From: JBCBSZ01 sp039818945
GTDB lineage: Bacteria > Actinomycetota > Acidimicrobiia > Acidimicrobiales > Poriferisodalaceae
Assembly: GCA_039818945.1 (NCBI GenBank)
Contig: JBCBSZ010000009.1
Location: 1 to 64,000, forward strand
Direction of reading: 5' to 3'
Length of the DNA stretch: 64,000 nt
Notes under the pieces: model-generated
What the model was told of the DNA's origin: nothing
Databases searched by the model: none
Seen by the model: the letters and a program-made list of their open reading frames with translations, nothing else
Made by a program: the position numbers and the translations under genes
In this document: positions 24,001 to 31,704 of the stretch, piece by piece
Layout: each line of letters begins with the position of its first letter
How positions within the stretch are numbered: position 1 is the first letter of the stretch

Positions 24001-24144
24001 AGCTTCCGGTCGCGCGCTATCGAAGCCGGTGACGAGCACCACGACGGGACCCAGCTCGTCGACCTCGATGGCGACGGCGACCTGGACGTCGTGTCGATCG
24101 GGTGGCTCCACCGCCGCCTCATCGTGCTCGAGCACGTCGGCTGA
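21019..24144 (+). CDS. Large secreted protein: GYW-DGG repeat domain plus FG-GAP/VCBS calcium-binding repeats
   Basis: 1041 residues. A Sec signal peptide (hydrophobic AALAAALVAAAVALVAPG ending AQAQ) is followed by six repeats of about 45 residues of the form GYxxxxxDGGxFxFGxAxFxGS (about 45-300), and then a domain of about 740 residues with twelve DxDxDGxxD calcium-binding loops such as DIDGDGDLDLVVGE. FG-GAP/VCBS arrays form integrin-like beta-propellers and mediate adhesion or polysaccharide binding. The N-terminal repeats also occur in the protein at 60210. No anchor or sorting motif is visible, so it is probably extracellular. Confidence 0.88.
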   Translation: MSRPIRHAALAAALVAAAVALVAPGSAQAQEVRPDPPAILGAVDGYWMLDRDGWVYGFGAALDLGNPSALLGDRQAVGLAPHPDARGYWVLADDGSVYGYGSASYLGGGLDPSLLLPGERASTISATPSGLGYWIFTDRGRAVARGDAVHHGDLVELGLGGSLNGPIVDAVAQADGTGYYMVGSDGGVFAFGSARFAGSMGSTPLNAPVNGLAPDRDGTGYRLVASDGGVFAFDADFRGSMGSTPLNAPVVGMIGYGDGYLMVASDGGIFNFSGRDFVGSFGGRSLPAPIVGVAGLPASITGSLWRLPIEDARGGDGVLPGVPASIAPVAFSRRSTDGLTFPVPPELRDQTVAVTGDLDGDGVDDIVIGGRRSTEASIVWFRWTGSSWHRHTIEPDSLRLEAGGALGDIDGDGDLDLVVGEDTTGDELWWWENPAPATPDRWVRRVIKRGFGNQHHDQLLADLDGDGRLELAFWNQKDGNALRIAEIPTDPTVEPWPSGVIFRGASTSEGLAAADVDGDGQDDLVAGGYWFSAANGVYTAHEIDRSMSATRVVVGQLVAGGRPEVVFDSGDGVGRLRMYRWDGSAWVGRDLLDEDSVHGHSLDLGDVNRDGHLDLFSAEVGVDGDHPQVRVLYGNGAGGFAHQIVSGGVGLHESGLADVDGDGDLDIVGKPLLPDDPSITVWINEGGWPGRLGGWHRHVVDDAVGHRTIFVEHADLDGDGVEDVLTGGWWWRNTGTIGDDWPRRTIGAGFGQVYLAEDLDGDGDVDLFGGDAEGSRFDGDLRWAENDGTGSFTVHDNIESADGALLQGAVVVELVPGVTSIALSFDDAVGGLQLVTLPPAGRRATATWTVDRVAEVAGEELAAGDVDGDGDVDLFDGVAWFRNDGGSLTRVPVVPVGDGEADRVALADIDSDGDLDGVVTFGHDGVGRVRWYAQPDDPTAPWAERVIDDLGDANALSLDVGDLDGDGDVDVIVGEHTNPSTDGLRTLVYENVSGSFRSRAIEAGDEHHDGTQLVDLDGDGDLDVVSIGWLHRRLIVLEHVG

Positions 24145-24149
24145 GGCCG

Positions 24150-24707
24150 ATGGAGCGACCAGGGTCGAAGGCGTGGTGGCGGGCCGAGCTGCGCCGCCGT
24201 GACCGGGCGGTCGATCCGGCGGTGTCGGCCGCCGTCCGCTCCGCGCTCCGCGCGCTGCTCGACGGCGTCGACGGAGTCGTCCTGGCCTATCGGTCGCTCC
24301 CCGGCGAGGTCGACCTCGATCCGCTCCTCCACGGCGCTCCCGATCGCTTCGCGCTGACCCGCACGCCCGAGGAGGGTCCGCTCACCATCCACCCGGCGTC
24401 GTCGGAGACCGAGCTCCACCGGTTCGGGTTCGTCCAGCCGCGAGCCGATGCGGAGCTGCTCCCGGACCACGACGTGGCGGTCGTGCTCGTCCCCGGGCTC
24501 GCCTTCGACCGCCGCGGCGGCCGCCTCGGGCGGGGGCGGGGCCACTACGACCGGTTGCTCGCTCGCTTGGGGGCAGAGGTGTGGCGGGTGGGGGTCACCT
24601 CGGCGTCATCGGTGATCGAGGAGGTGCCGAGCGAGACCCACGACGTGCCGATGACGCACCTCGTCACCGAGCGCGGGGCGATCGAGGTCAGCCGGTCTCG
24701 CCCATGA
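24150..24707 (+). CDS. 5-formyltetrahydrofolate cyclo-ligase
   Basis: 185 residues; converts 5-formyl-THF to 5,10-methenyl-THF with ATP. The family signature GLAFDRRGGRLGRGRGHYDRLL is complete in the C-terminal half, and the N-terminal KAWWRAELRRRDRAV matches the substrate-binding start. The ATG lies 5 bases after the stop of the preceding gene. The last 20 bases overlap the convergent phoU gene. Confidence 0.92.
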   Translation: MERPGSKAWWRAELRRRDRAVDPAVSAAVRSALRALLDGVDGVVLAYRSLPGEVDLDPLLHGAPDRFALTRTPEEGPLTIHPASSETELHRFGFVQPRADAELLPDHDVAVVLVPGLAFDRRGGRLGRGRGHYDRLLARLGAEVWRVGVTSASSVIEEVPSETHDVPMTHLVTERGAIEVSRSRP

Positions 24708-25335
24708 GGAACAGCGTGCGGCGGGCCATGCCCACCGCGTGGTCGGCGATGCGTTCGAGGTAGCGGGCGAGGAGCCCGAGGTTCATCACGTCGGTGGCCG
24801 AGAGGCTGCCGGCGTCGCCCATCGACACCACCAGCGAGGTGAGCTCGCCGACGGCGCCGTCCACCCGGTCGTCCGCGGCGGAGATGGCGGTGGCGAGCGT
24901 CTCGTCCCGGGAGCGGAAGGCGGTGACGGCGAGGCCGTACACGGTGTCGACGAGCGAGGCGATGTGAGCGATGAGGTCGCGGAGCCGGCCGGGGAGGGAG
25001 GACCCGTCGATCAGCGCGGCCTGCCGAGCGATGTGGCCGGCCAGGTGGGCGGAGCGGTCCAGCTCGGCGGCGAGGCGGATGAGGGCCACGATGAGCCGGA
25101 GGTCGCCGGCGACCGGTGACTGCGTGGCCAGGAGCGTGGCGCAGCGCTGGTCGAGCTCTCGGCTGCGCTCGATGATCCGGCCCTCGATGTCGGCCGCCTG
25201 CTCGGAGAGGTCGGCGTCCTGCTCGAGGAAGGCCGTGACGGCGGTGTTGAGCGTGCGCCGGACGTCGTCGGCCAGCTCACCGCACTCGATCGTCAGCTCT
25301 TCGAGAGCAGCGTTGAAGCTCGAGCGCATCGCCAT
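24688..25335 (-). CDS. phoU: Phosphate-signalling protein PhoU
   Basis: 215 residues in two repeated three-helix bundles (FNAALEELTIECGELADDVRRTL and LRDLIAHIASLVDTVYGLAV), ending in YLERIADHAVGMARR, the metal-binding signature of PhoU. PhoU down-regulates phosphate uptake through PstSCAB and PhoR; no pst genes are nearby. In-frame starts at 25335 and 25329 both fit. The upstream open frame is an arginine-rich shadow. Confidence 0.9.
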   Translation of the reverse strand: MAMRSSFNAALEELTIECGELADDVRRTLNTAVTAFLEQDADLSEQAADIEGRIIERSRELDQRCATLLATQSPVAGDLRLIVALIRLAAELDRSAHLAGHIARQAALIDGSSLPGRLRDLIAHIASLVDTVYGLAVTAFRSRDETLATAISAADDRVDGAVGELTSLVVSMGDAGSLSATDVMNLGLLARYLERIADHAVGMARRTLFLMGETG

Positions 25336-25385
25336 GGCCGCCAGTGTCGCACCCCGGGGTACCTCCTCGCGCGAGTCTTCCTCAC

Positions 25386-25805
25386 GTGGAGCGGTGCGTG
25401 TTCTGCCGGATCGTCGCCGGCGAGGAGGAGGCCGAGGTCGTGCTCGACGACGGCCCGGTGGTCGCGTTCCTCGATCATCGGCCACTGTTCCCCGGGCACG
25501 TGCTCGTCGTGCCCCGCGAGCACCACGAGACCCTGGGCGATCTGCCGCCGGACCTGGTGGAGCCGCTGTTCGCGCAGGTTCGCCGGCTGAGCGAGGTCGT
25601 GCCGCGGGAGCTCGGAGCGACCGGCACGTTCGTCGCCAACAACAACATCGTCAGCCAGAGCGTCCCGCACCTGCACGTCCACGTCGTGCCGCGACGGCGC
25701 AGGGACGGCCTGCGGGGCTTCTTCTGGCCCCGCACGCCCTACGACGACGACGCACACCGGGCCGAGGTCGGCGCTCGACTCCGCGCCGCGCTGGCCGGCG
25801 GCTGA
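25386..25805 (+). CDS. HIT-family nucleotide hydrolase/transferase
   Basis: 139 residues with the histidine triad VPHLHVHVVPR near residue 100 and an N-terminal CVFC pair that can bind zinc in HIT proteins. The family hydrolyses nucleoside phosphoramidates or dinucleoside polyphosphates. The GTG at 25386 gives the classical start MERCVFCRIVAGE; an upstream GTG at 25344 would add 14 residues. No clear Shine-Dalgarno sequence. Divergent from phoU. Confidence 0.88.
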   Translation: MERCVFCRIVAGEEEAEVVLDDGPVVAFLDHRPLFPGHVLVVPREHHETLGDLPPDLVEPLFAQVRRLSEVVPRELGATGTFVANNNIVSQSVPHLHVHVVPRRRRDGLRGFFWPRTPYDDDAHRAEVGARLRAALAGG

Positions 25806-25820
25806 CCCCGGCCGACGACG

Positions 25821-26219
25821 TCAGAGGGCGTGCCCGGTCGTCGAATCGACGTGATCGGGCAGCTCGCCCCGATGCCGGTCACCGGTGGTCGGGGTGCCGC
25901 TCGGCTCGAACATCAGGATCGAACCGCCCGGCGAGCTGGGCCGATGCTCGACGCCGCGGGGGACCACGAAGGTGTCGCCCTCGTGCAACACGACGGTGCG
26001 CTCGCCGTCGCCATCGCGCAGTGCGATGTCGAAGCGGCCGTCGAGCACCAGGAAGAACTCGTCGGTGTCGTCGTGCACGTGCCAGACGTGGTCGCCCAGC
26101 GTCTTCGCGATCCGGACGTCGTAGTCGTTCATCGTCGCCACGATGCGCGGGCTGTACACCTCGTCGAACGACGCGAGCGCACGAGTCAGGTTCACGGGAT
26201 CGGCTGCGGTCATGGCCAT
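25821..26219 (-). CDS. Cupin-domain protein
   Basis: 132 residues forming one cupin barrel. The two motifs are WHVHDDTDEFFLVLDGRFDI (metal-binding His/His/Glu) and PRGVEHRP. Single-domain cupins include isomerases, dioxygenases and sensors, so the reaction is unknown. ATG at 26219 with GGAGAG upstream. Divergent from an AraC regulator whose probable site overlaps the intergenic region. Confidence 0.82.
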   Translation of the reverse strand: MAMTAADPVNLTRALASFDEVYSPRIVATMNDYDVRIAKTLGDHVWHVHDDTDEFFLVLDGRFDIALRDGDGERTVVLHEGDTFVVPRGVEHRPSSPGGSILMFEPSGTPTTGDRHRGELPDHVDSTTGHAL

Positions 26220-26247
26220 GATGCTCTCCGGGTGGTCGTCGTGACGG

Positions 26248-26257
26248 CTTGTACGTT
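26248..26257. promoter_or_regulatory. Probable AraC-regulator half-site, upstream copy
   Basis: CTTGTACGTT lies between the divergent cupin and AraC genes. Its exact reverse complement occurs at 27092-27101, just before the DUF2000 gene. Two A/T-rich decamers in this GC-rich sequence, both at the edges of the same gene group, suggest a common regulator site. Confidence 0.45.
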
Positions 26258-26263
26258 GTTGAC

Positions 26264-27073
26264 GTGGACGTGCCACCGGCCGAGCGCTGCGCGGTGACCG
26301 CCTGGCAGCCGGCGGTCGACGGGATCACCGAGGTGTTCCACGCCCACATCGTCGACTGGGGCTATCCGGCCCACAGCCACGACACGTGGACGGTCCTGAT
26401 CGTCGACCAGGGTGCGATCGACTACTCGCTCGACCAGCGCCACCGAGCCGCATCGTCCTCGACGGTGTCGATCCTCCCGCCGGGCGTGATCCACGACGGG
26501 AGGCCGGCGAGTCGGGCCCGCGACGGCTTCCGGAAGCGGAACCTCTACCTCGCCCACGATCAGCTGCCGTCCGACCTCGTCGGCCCGGCCGTCGACCGGG
26601 CCGTCCTCCGCGACCCGACGCTGCGACGGGCGTTGTCCGAGCTGCACGACGGCCTGCTCGCGGGTGAGGAACCGCTCGACGGCGAGGGCCGGCTGGCGCT
26701 CATCCGCGACCGCATCGAGTGCCGGCTGCGCTCGGTGGCAGCGCCGGAGCTCGTCGAGACCGGTGTCGCCCACCAGCTCCGGCTCCTGCTCGACGAGCAC
26801 CTGGTGGAGTCGATGAAGCTCAGCGATGCCGCATCGATGCTCGACCGCAGCGTGCCGCACCTCGTGCGGAGCTTCACGGCGGCGTTCGGGGTCAGCCCGC
26901 ACGCGTACGTCGTCGGTCGCCGGATCGACGCCGCGCGGCCACTGCTCCTCGCCGGGGTCCCGCCGGCCGAGGTGGCCACCGCCGTCGGTTTCTACGACCA
27001 GGCGCACCTGACCCGGCACTTCCGGAAGCACCTGTCGACGACACCGGCGCGGTTCGCCCGCAGCGGGCCCTGA
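26264..27073 (+). CDS. AraC-family transcriptional regulator
   Basis: About 269 residues. The N-terminal cupin-like sensor (AHIVDWGYPAHSHDTWTVLIVDQG, LPPGVIHDGRPAS) is followed by two helix-turn-helix units (LSDAASMLDRSVPHLVRSFTAAFG and PPAEVATAVGFYDQAHLTRHFRKHL), the hallmark of AraC regulators. Starts at TTG 26249, GTG 26264 or GTG 26270 are possible. Probable targets are the divergent cupin gene and the following DUF2000 gene, both bordered by the decamer described separately. Confidence 0.88.
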   Translation: MDVPPAERCAVTAWQPAVDGITEVFHAHIVDWGYPAHSHDTWTVLIVDQGAIDYSLDQRHRAASSSTVSILPPGVIHDGRPASRARDGFRKRNLYLAHDQLPSDLVGPAVDRAVLRDPTLRRALSELHDGLLAGEEPLDGEGRLALIRDRIECRLRSVAAPELVETGVAHQLRLLLDEHLVESMKLSDAASMLDRSVPHLVRSFTAAFGVSPHAYVVGRRIDAARPLLLAGVPPAEVATAVGFYDQAHLTRHFRKHLSTTPARFARSGP

Positions 27074-27091
27074 TCCGGCCGGGGCGCGAAG

Positions 27092-27101
27092 AACGTACAA
27101 G
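27092..27101. promoter_or_regulatory. Probable AraC-regulator half-site, downstream copy
   Basis: AACGTACAAG, the exact reverse complement of the decamer at 26248-26257, lies 33 bases before the start of the DUF2000 gene. Confidence 0.45.
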
Positions 27102-27133
27102 ACCGCCGCGCCACGGCCGGGTGGGATGGGCAC

Positions 27134-27544
27134 ATGCCGCCGGAGCTGAAGATCGCCGTCGCCGTCCAGTCCGACCTCGAGGTGTGGCAGAAGCTCAACG
27201 CCACGGCCTTCGCCGTCAGCGGCCTCACGTCGTTGCTGCCCAAGCTCCTGGGCGAGCCGTACGTCGACGGCTCGGGCGAGACCTACTCGCCGATGTTCGG
27301 GCTCCCGGTCCTGGTGCAGACCGGCGACCACGCCGCAATCGTCCGGGCGTTCCGTCGAGCCCGGGAGCGGGGCCTCGCCATGAGCGTGTTCACCAGGGAG
27401 CTCTTCACGACCGGCAACGACGTCGACAACCGGGCCGCGGTCCGGGCGGTCGGGACCGACGACCTCGACGTCGTCGTGTTCGCCGTCGCCGGCGGGGCGA
27501 AGCTGGTCGACAAGGCCTTCGACCGGCTCCGCTGGCACCCCTGA
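27134..27544 (+). CDS. DUF2000-family protein
   Basis: 136 residues. It resembles DUF2000 proteins, small alpha/beta proteins often found next to AraC regulators; recognisable parts are KIAVAVQSDLEVWQKLNATAF and an FTRELFTTGNDVDNRAAVR segment. Biochemical function unknown. It follows the AraC gene after 60 bases containing the inverted copy of the putative regulator site. Confidence 0.75.
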   Translation: MPPELKIAVAVQSDLEVWQKLNATAFAVSGLTSLLPKLLGEPYVDGSGETYSPMFGLPVLVQTGDHAAIVRAFRRARERGLAMSVFTRELFTTGNDVDNRAAVRAVGTDDLDVVVFAVAGGAKLVDKAFDRLRWHP

Positions 27545-27571
27545 GCCGCGGGTCGTCGGTGTGGCCGCTGG

Positions 27572-28390
27572 TCAGTCGCCGGTGGCGATGGGGCGGTCGG
27601 GGTCCGAGGACCACGCCGACCAGGAGCCGACGTACAGGCGGCCGTCGTCGATGCCGGCCCGCTCCATGGCGAGCAGGTCGTGGCAGGCGCTCACACCGCT
27701 GCCGCAGTAGGCGATCGGACGCTCGCCGAGCCCGGCGAACCGCTCGCGGAGCGCATCGGCGGCGAGGAAGTGGCCCTGGTCGTCGAGGTTGTCGGCGAAG
27801 GGTCGGTTGATCGCTCCGGGGATGTGGCCGGCGACGGCATCGATCGGCTCGACCTCGCCACGGAAGCGGGCGCCCGCCCGCGCGTCGACGAGCGTGCCGC
27901 CACGCCCGACGTGGTCGACCACCTCGTCGACCGTCACGAACCGGTCCGCCGGCCAGGGTCGGGCGGCAAGGTCACCTGCGGCCGGGACCGGCGACGGACC
28001 GGACTCCAGTTCGGCGGTCCAGCCGCGCAGCCCGCCGTCGAGGAGGGCCGCCGGGTGGTCGAGGCTGCGCAGCATCACGACGAGGCGACCGGCGTACATG
28101 CCGTCGGCGTCGTCGTAGGCGACCACCGCGGTGCCGGCGGAGACGCCGATCCGGCGCATCGCCGCGGCGAACGCTTCGGGATCGGGCAGGGGATGGCGCC
28201 CGCGCTCGGCGGTCGGGGGGCCGGCCAGGTCGGTCTCGGTGTCGACGAACACCGCGCCGGGAAGGTGCCCCAGCTCGTACTCCTCGCGCCCGTCTCGCCC
28301 GTCGCCGTACTGGCGGGCGTCGGCGATCACGGGGGCCGGGTCGAGGCCGGCCAGCTCGTCGGCATCGATGATCGGCGGCAGCGCCGGCAC
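27572..28390 (-). CDS. Two-domain rhodanese sulfurtransferase
   Basis: 272 residues. The inactive N-terminal rhodanese domain (VIADARQYGD, YELGHLPGAVFVDTETDL) precedes a catalytic C-terminal domain whose active-site loop is YCGSGVSACHDL with Cys229. It transfers a sulfane sulfur from thiosulfate or 3-mercaptopyruvate to an acceptor. The GTG start lies 2 bases after the stop of the upstream metallo-hydrolase, so the two form an operon and suggest persulfide handling. Confidence 0.9.
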   Translation of the reverse strand: MPALPPIIDADELAGLDPAPVIADARQYGDGRDGREEYELGHLPGAVFVDTETDLAGPPTAERGRHPLPDPEAFAAAMRRIGVSAGTAVVAYDDADGMYAGRLVVMLRSLDHPAALLDGGLRGWTAELESGPSPVPAAGDLAARPWPADRFVTVDEVVDHVGRGGTLVDARAGARFRGEVEPIDAVAGHIPGAINRPFADNLDDQGHFLAADALRERFAGLGERPIAYCGSGVSACHDLLAMERAGIDDGRLYVGSWSAWSSDPDRPIATGD

Positions 28391-28392
28391 CG

Positions 28393-29106
28393 TCAGGCCT
28401 GCCCGAACATCGTCAGCCACTGCTCCTTGGAGCTCGGCTTGTAGACGTAGTTCGACTCCTTCGTCGCGCCGATGGTCGACGACGACGCCATCGAGTACTT
28501 GTGCCCGGGGAAGAGGACGGTGTCGTCGGGCAGCGAGGCGAGCCGCTGCAGCGAGTCGTACATCTGCTCGACGTCGGAGCCGGGCAGGTCGGTGCGCCCG
28601 CACCCGTCGAGGAAGAGCGTGTCGCCGGCCACCAGCATGCCCTCGACCAGGAAGCACTGGCTGCCCGGTGTGTGCCCGGGCGTGTGCACGAGCTCGATGT
28701 CGATCTCGCCGACGGTCACGGTGTCGCCCGCGCCGTGGACCTCCAGGTCGCCGGCCGAGACGTTGGTGACCTTGTGGACCCACTCGGCCTCGTCCTGTTG
28801 CACGTGGACCTTCATGCCCTCGACCTCGAGCAGGCCCTCGATGCCGGCGATCGTGTGCCCCATCATCGAGCCGCCGATGTGGTCGGGGTGGTAGTGGGTG
28901 GCGAGCGCACCGACGAGGCGCATGCCGTCGGCACCGGCGATCTCCACGAGCTCGTCGGGGGCGTAGGCCGGATCGACGACGACGGCCTCACCGCTGGCCC
29001 GGTCGCCGATGAGGTACACGAAGTTGACCATCTGCTGGGCGAGCGGGTCGCGGGTGGCGAAGTCGCGGCCCGAGAGCAGCTGACGGAAGTAGATCCGGTC
29101 GGACAT
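28393..29106 (-). CDS. MBL-fold metallo-hydrolase (glyoxalase II / persulfide-dioxygenase-like)
   Basis: 237 residues with the metal motif THYHPDHIGG (His71, His73, Asp75, His76), HTPGHTPGSQCFLV and GDTLFLDGCGRTDLPGSD, then LFPGHKYS. The last two motifs are characteristic of ETHE1-like sulfur dioxygenases and related glyoxalase II proteins. Together with the rhodanese just downstream this points to glutathione- or mycothiol-persulfide metabolism; the exact substrate is inferred. Start ATG (MSDRIYFRQL) chosen over an upstream open frame. Confidence 0.88.
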   Translation of the reverse strand: MSDRIYFRQLLSGRDFATRDPLAQQMVNFVYLIGDRASGEAVVVDPAYAPDELVEIAGADGMRLVGALATHYHPDHIGGSMMGHTIAGIEGLLEVEGMKVHVQQDEAEWVHKVTNVSAGDLEVHGAGDTVTVGEIDIELVHTPGHTPGSQCFLVEGMLVAGDTLFLDGCGRTDLPGSDVEQMYDSLQRLASLPDDTVLFPGHKYSMASSSTIGATKESNYVYKPSSKEQWLTMFGQA

Positions 29107-29206
29107 GGGGCCAGCGTAATGAGGTCGATGCCCTCGGGCCCCCGTCGGTCGGACATGATGAGGGCGTGGAGCGCACCCACCGCCGACAACTCGGCAGCCG
29201 ACGACG

Positions 29207-30910
29207 TTGAGGGATCGCGCCCTTCGCTTCACCGTCTACGCCGCCATCGGCGTCGCCGTCGGTCTCCTGGTGGCGGCCTTCGACTACGTGACCGTCGAAG
29301 TCGTCCTCCACCGGGTCACGCAGCTCGAGACCTGGCAGCTGGCCATCGCCCCCGGGATCGGCCTGGCCGCGACCGCTCTCGTGCTCCGGTACATCGGTCG
29401 GGGCGCGCCGACGGCGACGTCGGAGGAGTTCATCAACGCCTACCACGACCGCCACGATCGGCTCCGCCTCTCGTACCTGCCCGCCCGCCTGCTCGCCGGC
29501 GTCACGACGGTCGGCGGTTCCGGCGCTCTGGGCCTGGAGGGTCCGTCGATCTACGCCGGCGGCACCGTGGGCGCCTCGTTCCAGCATCGCCTCCGTTGGC
29601 TCTTCGCCGGCAAGGACGGCCGGATGCTGATGGTCGCCGGTGCCGCAGCCGGCGTCGCGGCGATCTTCAAGACGCCCGCCACCGGGGTGCTGTTCGCGCT
29701 GGAGGTGCCCTACAAGGGCGACGTCGCCCGACGCGCGCTGCTGCCGGCGCTCATCGCCTCGGCCACGTCGTACCTGACCTTCGTGTCGCTGATCGGCACC
29801 TCGCCGATCTTCGAGCTGACCCGTCGTGAGTTCCCCACCGACAGCGGCACGGTGATCGCCGAGACCCTGGTGCGCTTCGACCTCCGCGAGCTCGTCGCCG
29901 CCGCCGTGCTCGGTCTCGTCGCCGGGCTCGGTGCCCTCCTGTTCGCCAAGGCGATGCTGACGGTCAAGCGGGTCGAGCGGTCGGTGGCGTGGTGGCGGCG
30001 TTGGCTGTTCGCCAGCATCCTGCTCGGCGTCCTCGTGCCGGTCAGCCTCCGCGTCTTCGACGAGCCGCTCTCGACCGGTGAGGCGGACGACCTCCTCGAA
30101 TGGGTGGTGCGAAGTCCCGACGCCACCATCGCGCTCCTCGCCGCGCTCTTCTTCGTGCGGATGGCCGCGACCCTCGCGACGCTCGGCGGCGGTGGGGTGG
30201 GCGGTGTGTTCATCCCCCTCACGATCCAGGGGGTGATCCTCGGTGGCCTGGCCGGCGAGGTGCTCTTCGAGCTCGACCTCGTCGAGGCCGAGACCGCCAC
30301 GGTCCTGTTCCCGGGCATCGGCATCGCCGCGTTCCTCGGCGCGGGGTACCGGACCCCGTTGGCGTCGGTGATGTTCGTCGCCGAGTCGACGGGTCAGGCG
30401 AGTTTCGTCGTCCCGGCGCTGATCGCCACCGCCGTGTCGCAGGTCGTGATGGGCTCCACCTCGGTCTCGGCCTACCAGCGCGACACCCGGACCGGTCACC
30501 TCGAGCGGCGCTTCGGTCTGCCGCTGCGCTCGGCGTTGATCCGCGACGTGCACACCGTCCCGTCCGACACCTCGATCGCCGAGTTCGTGTGGGACCACGC
30601 GCTCGTGCATCGCGAGGTCGACGTGCCGGTGGTCGAAGAGGGGCGCTTCCTGGGCATGGCCCACCTCCACGACGTCAACGACATCGGGCGCGAGCACTGG
30701 TCCGATCTGTCCGTCGCCGACCTGATGCACACCGGCGGGCCGTCGGCCCGGCTGAGCTGGACCCTTCGGCAGGCCACCGAGATCATGGAGCGCGAGGGCC
30801 TGGAGGTGCTGCCGGTGGTCGACGAGTCGGGCCGGTTCCTCGGCGTCGTGACCGCGGACGCGATCCTGCGCCTCGACGAGATCCTCGACGAGACCGAGGG
30901 CGGCCGGTGA
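29207..30910 (+). CDS. ClC-family chloride channel/antiporter with CBS pair
   Basis: 567 residues. The membrane part (about 1-430) has the ClC selectivity signatures GSGALGLEGPSIYAGG, retaining the gating glutamate, FKTPATGVLFALE and GGGGVGGVFIPL. The C-terminal 120 residues form two CBS domains (VPSDTSIAEFVWDHAL, LEVLPVVDESGRFLGVV) that bind adenine nucleotides. The TTG at 29207 is the only start codon between the upstream in-frame stop and the first helix. Its TGA overlaps the next gene. Confidence 0.9.
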   Translation: MRDRALRFTVYAAIGVAVGLLVAAFDYVTVEVVLHRVTQLETWQLAIAPGIGLAATALVLRYIGRGAPTATSEEFINAYHDRHDRLRLSYLPARLLAGVTTVGGSGALGLEGPSIYAGGTVGASFQHRLRWLFAGKDGRMLMVAGAAAGVAAIFKTPATGVLFALEVPYKGDVARRALLPALIASATSYLTFVSLIGTSPIFELTRREFPTDSGTVIAETLVRFDLRELVAAAVLGLVAGLGALLFAKAMLTVKRVERSVAWWRRWLFASILLGVLVPVSLRVFDEPLSTGEADDLLEWVVRSPDATIALLAALFFVRMAATLATLGGGGVGGVFIPLTIQGVILGGLAGEVLFELDLVEAETATVLFPGIGIAAFLGAGYRTPLASVMFVAESTGQASFVVPALIATAVSQVVMGSTSVSAYQRDTRTGHLERRFGLPLRSALIRDVHTVPSDTSIAEFVWDHALVHREVDVPVVEEGRFLGMAHLHDVNDIGREHWSDLSVADLMHTGGPSARLSWTLRQATEIMEREGLEVLPVVDESGRFLGVVTADAILRLDEILDETEGGR

Positions 30911-31647
30911 GCGACGATCGGCTGCGGGTGCCCGACGAGCCACCGCTCGGACGCCGCGCGGGCATCGACCTCCTCGACGCCCTCGGTACGACGCGGGCGA
31001 TCCGCCGCTTCACCGACGAACCGGTCGACGAGGCCGACCTCGCCACCATGCTCTTCGCCGCCAGCCGAGCGCCCACCGGGTCCAACCGGCAGCCGGTGCG
31101 ATGGCTGGTCCTGCGCGACGGGCCCTCGGCGCTCGAGGCCCGCCGACTCCTCGGCGGCGCGGCCCGCTCGATGTGGTCGGGGAAGCGGTCCCGCGACGGC
31201 TACGAACGAGGTTCTGGCCGCGAGCCGTCGTCGCCGAAGGCGCGGATGGCCCGGGCCATGGAGGCCTTCGTCGACGGCTTCGACACCGTGCCGGTCGTGC
31301 TGCTGCCGGCACTCGTGCGCTACCGGACGCCGACGCCGACCGAGGGCGCCTCGGTGTACCCGGCGGTCCAGAACCTCCTGCTCGCCGCCCGCGGCCTGGG
31401 CTACGGCGGGGTGCTCACCGGCTTCCAGGGACTGGTCGAGGACGAGCTGCGCGGGGTCTTGGGCGTGCCCGAGGGCGTCGGCCTCATGGCGACGATCGCG
31501 CTCGGGCGACCGCAGGGCGGTCCCGGCCCGGTGCGGCGTCGACCGCTCGGCGAGATCGTCTTCGACGACCGCTGGGAGGGGCCGGCCCCCTGGGCGGTCG
31601 AGCCCGACGGCACCCGCCACACGGCCGCCGGACCGCGCACCGCCTGA
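30907..31647 (+). CDS. Nitroreductase-family FMN oxidoreductase
   Basis: 246 residues. The N-terminal TTRAIRRFTDEPVDEADL and APTGSNRQPVRWLVL segments bind FMN in this family, and YPAVQNLLLAARGLGYGGVLT is the conserved central helix. Predicted to reduce nitro or enone compounds with NAD(P)H; in actinobacteria similar proteins act on many substrates. The GTG overlaps the channel gene stop by 4 bases, so the two genes are cotranscribed. Confidence 0.88.
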   Translation: MSDDRLRVPDEPPLGRRAGIDLLDALGTTRAIRRFTDEPVDEADLATMLFAASRAPTGSNRQPVRWLVLRDGPSALEARRLLGGAARSMWSGKRSRDGYERGSGREPSSPKARMARAMEAFVDGFDTVPVVLLPALVRYRTPTPTEGASVYPAVQNLLLAARGLGYGGVLTGFQGLVEDELRGVLGVPEGVGLMATIALGRPQGGPGPVRRRPLGEIVFDDRWEGPAPWAVEPDGTRHTAAGPRTA

Positions 31648-31704
31648 CCGTCGCTCGAAACGCGCCTGCGGTCACGGGGGTCCCGGCCCGTATCCTCGGG
31701 CTCC

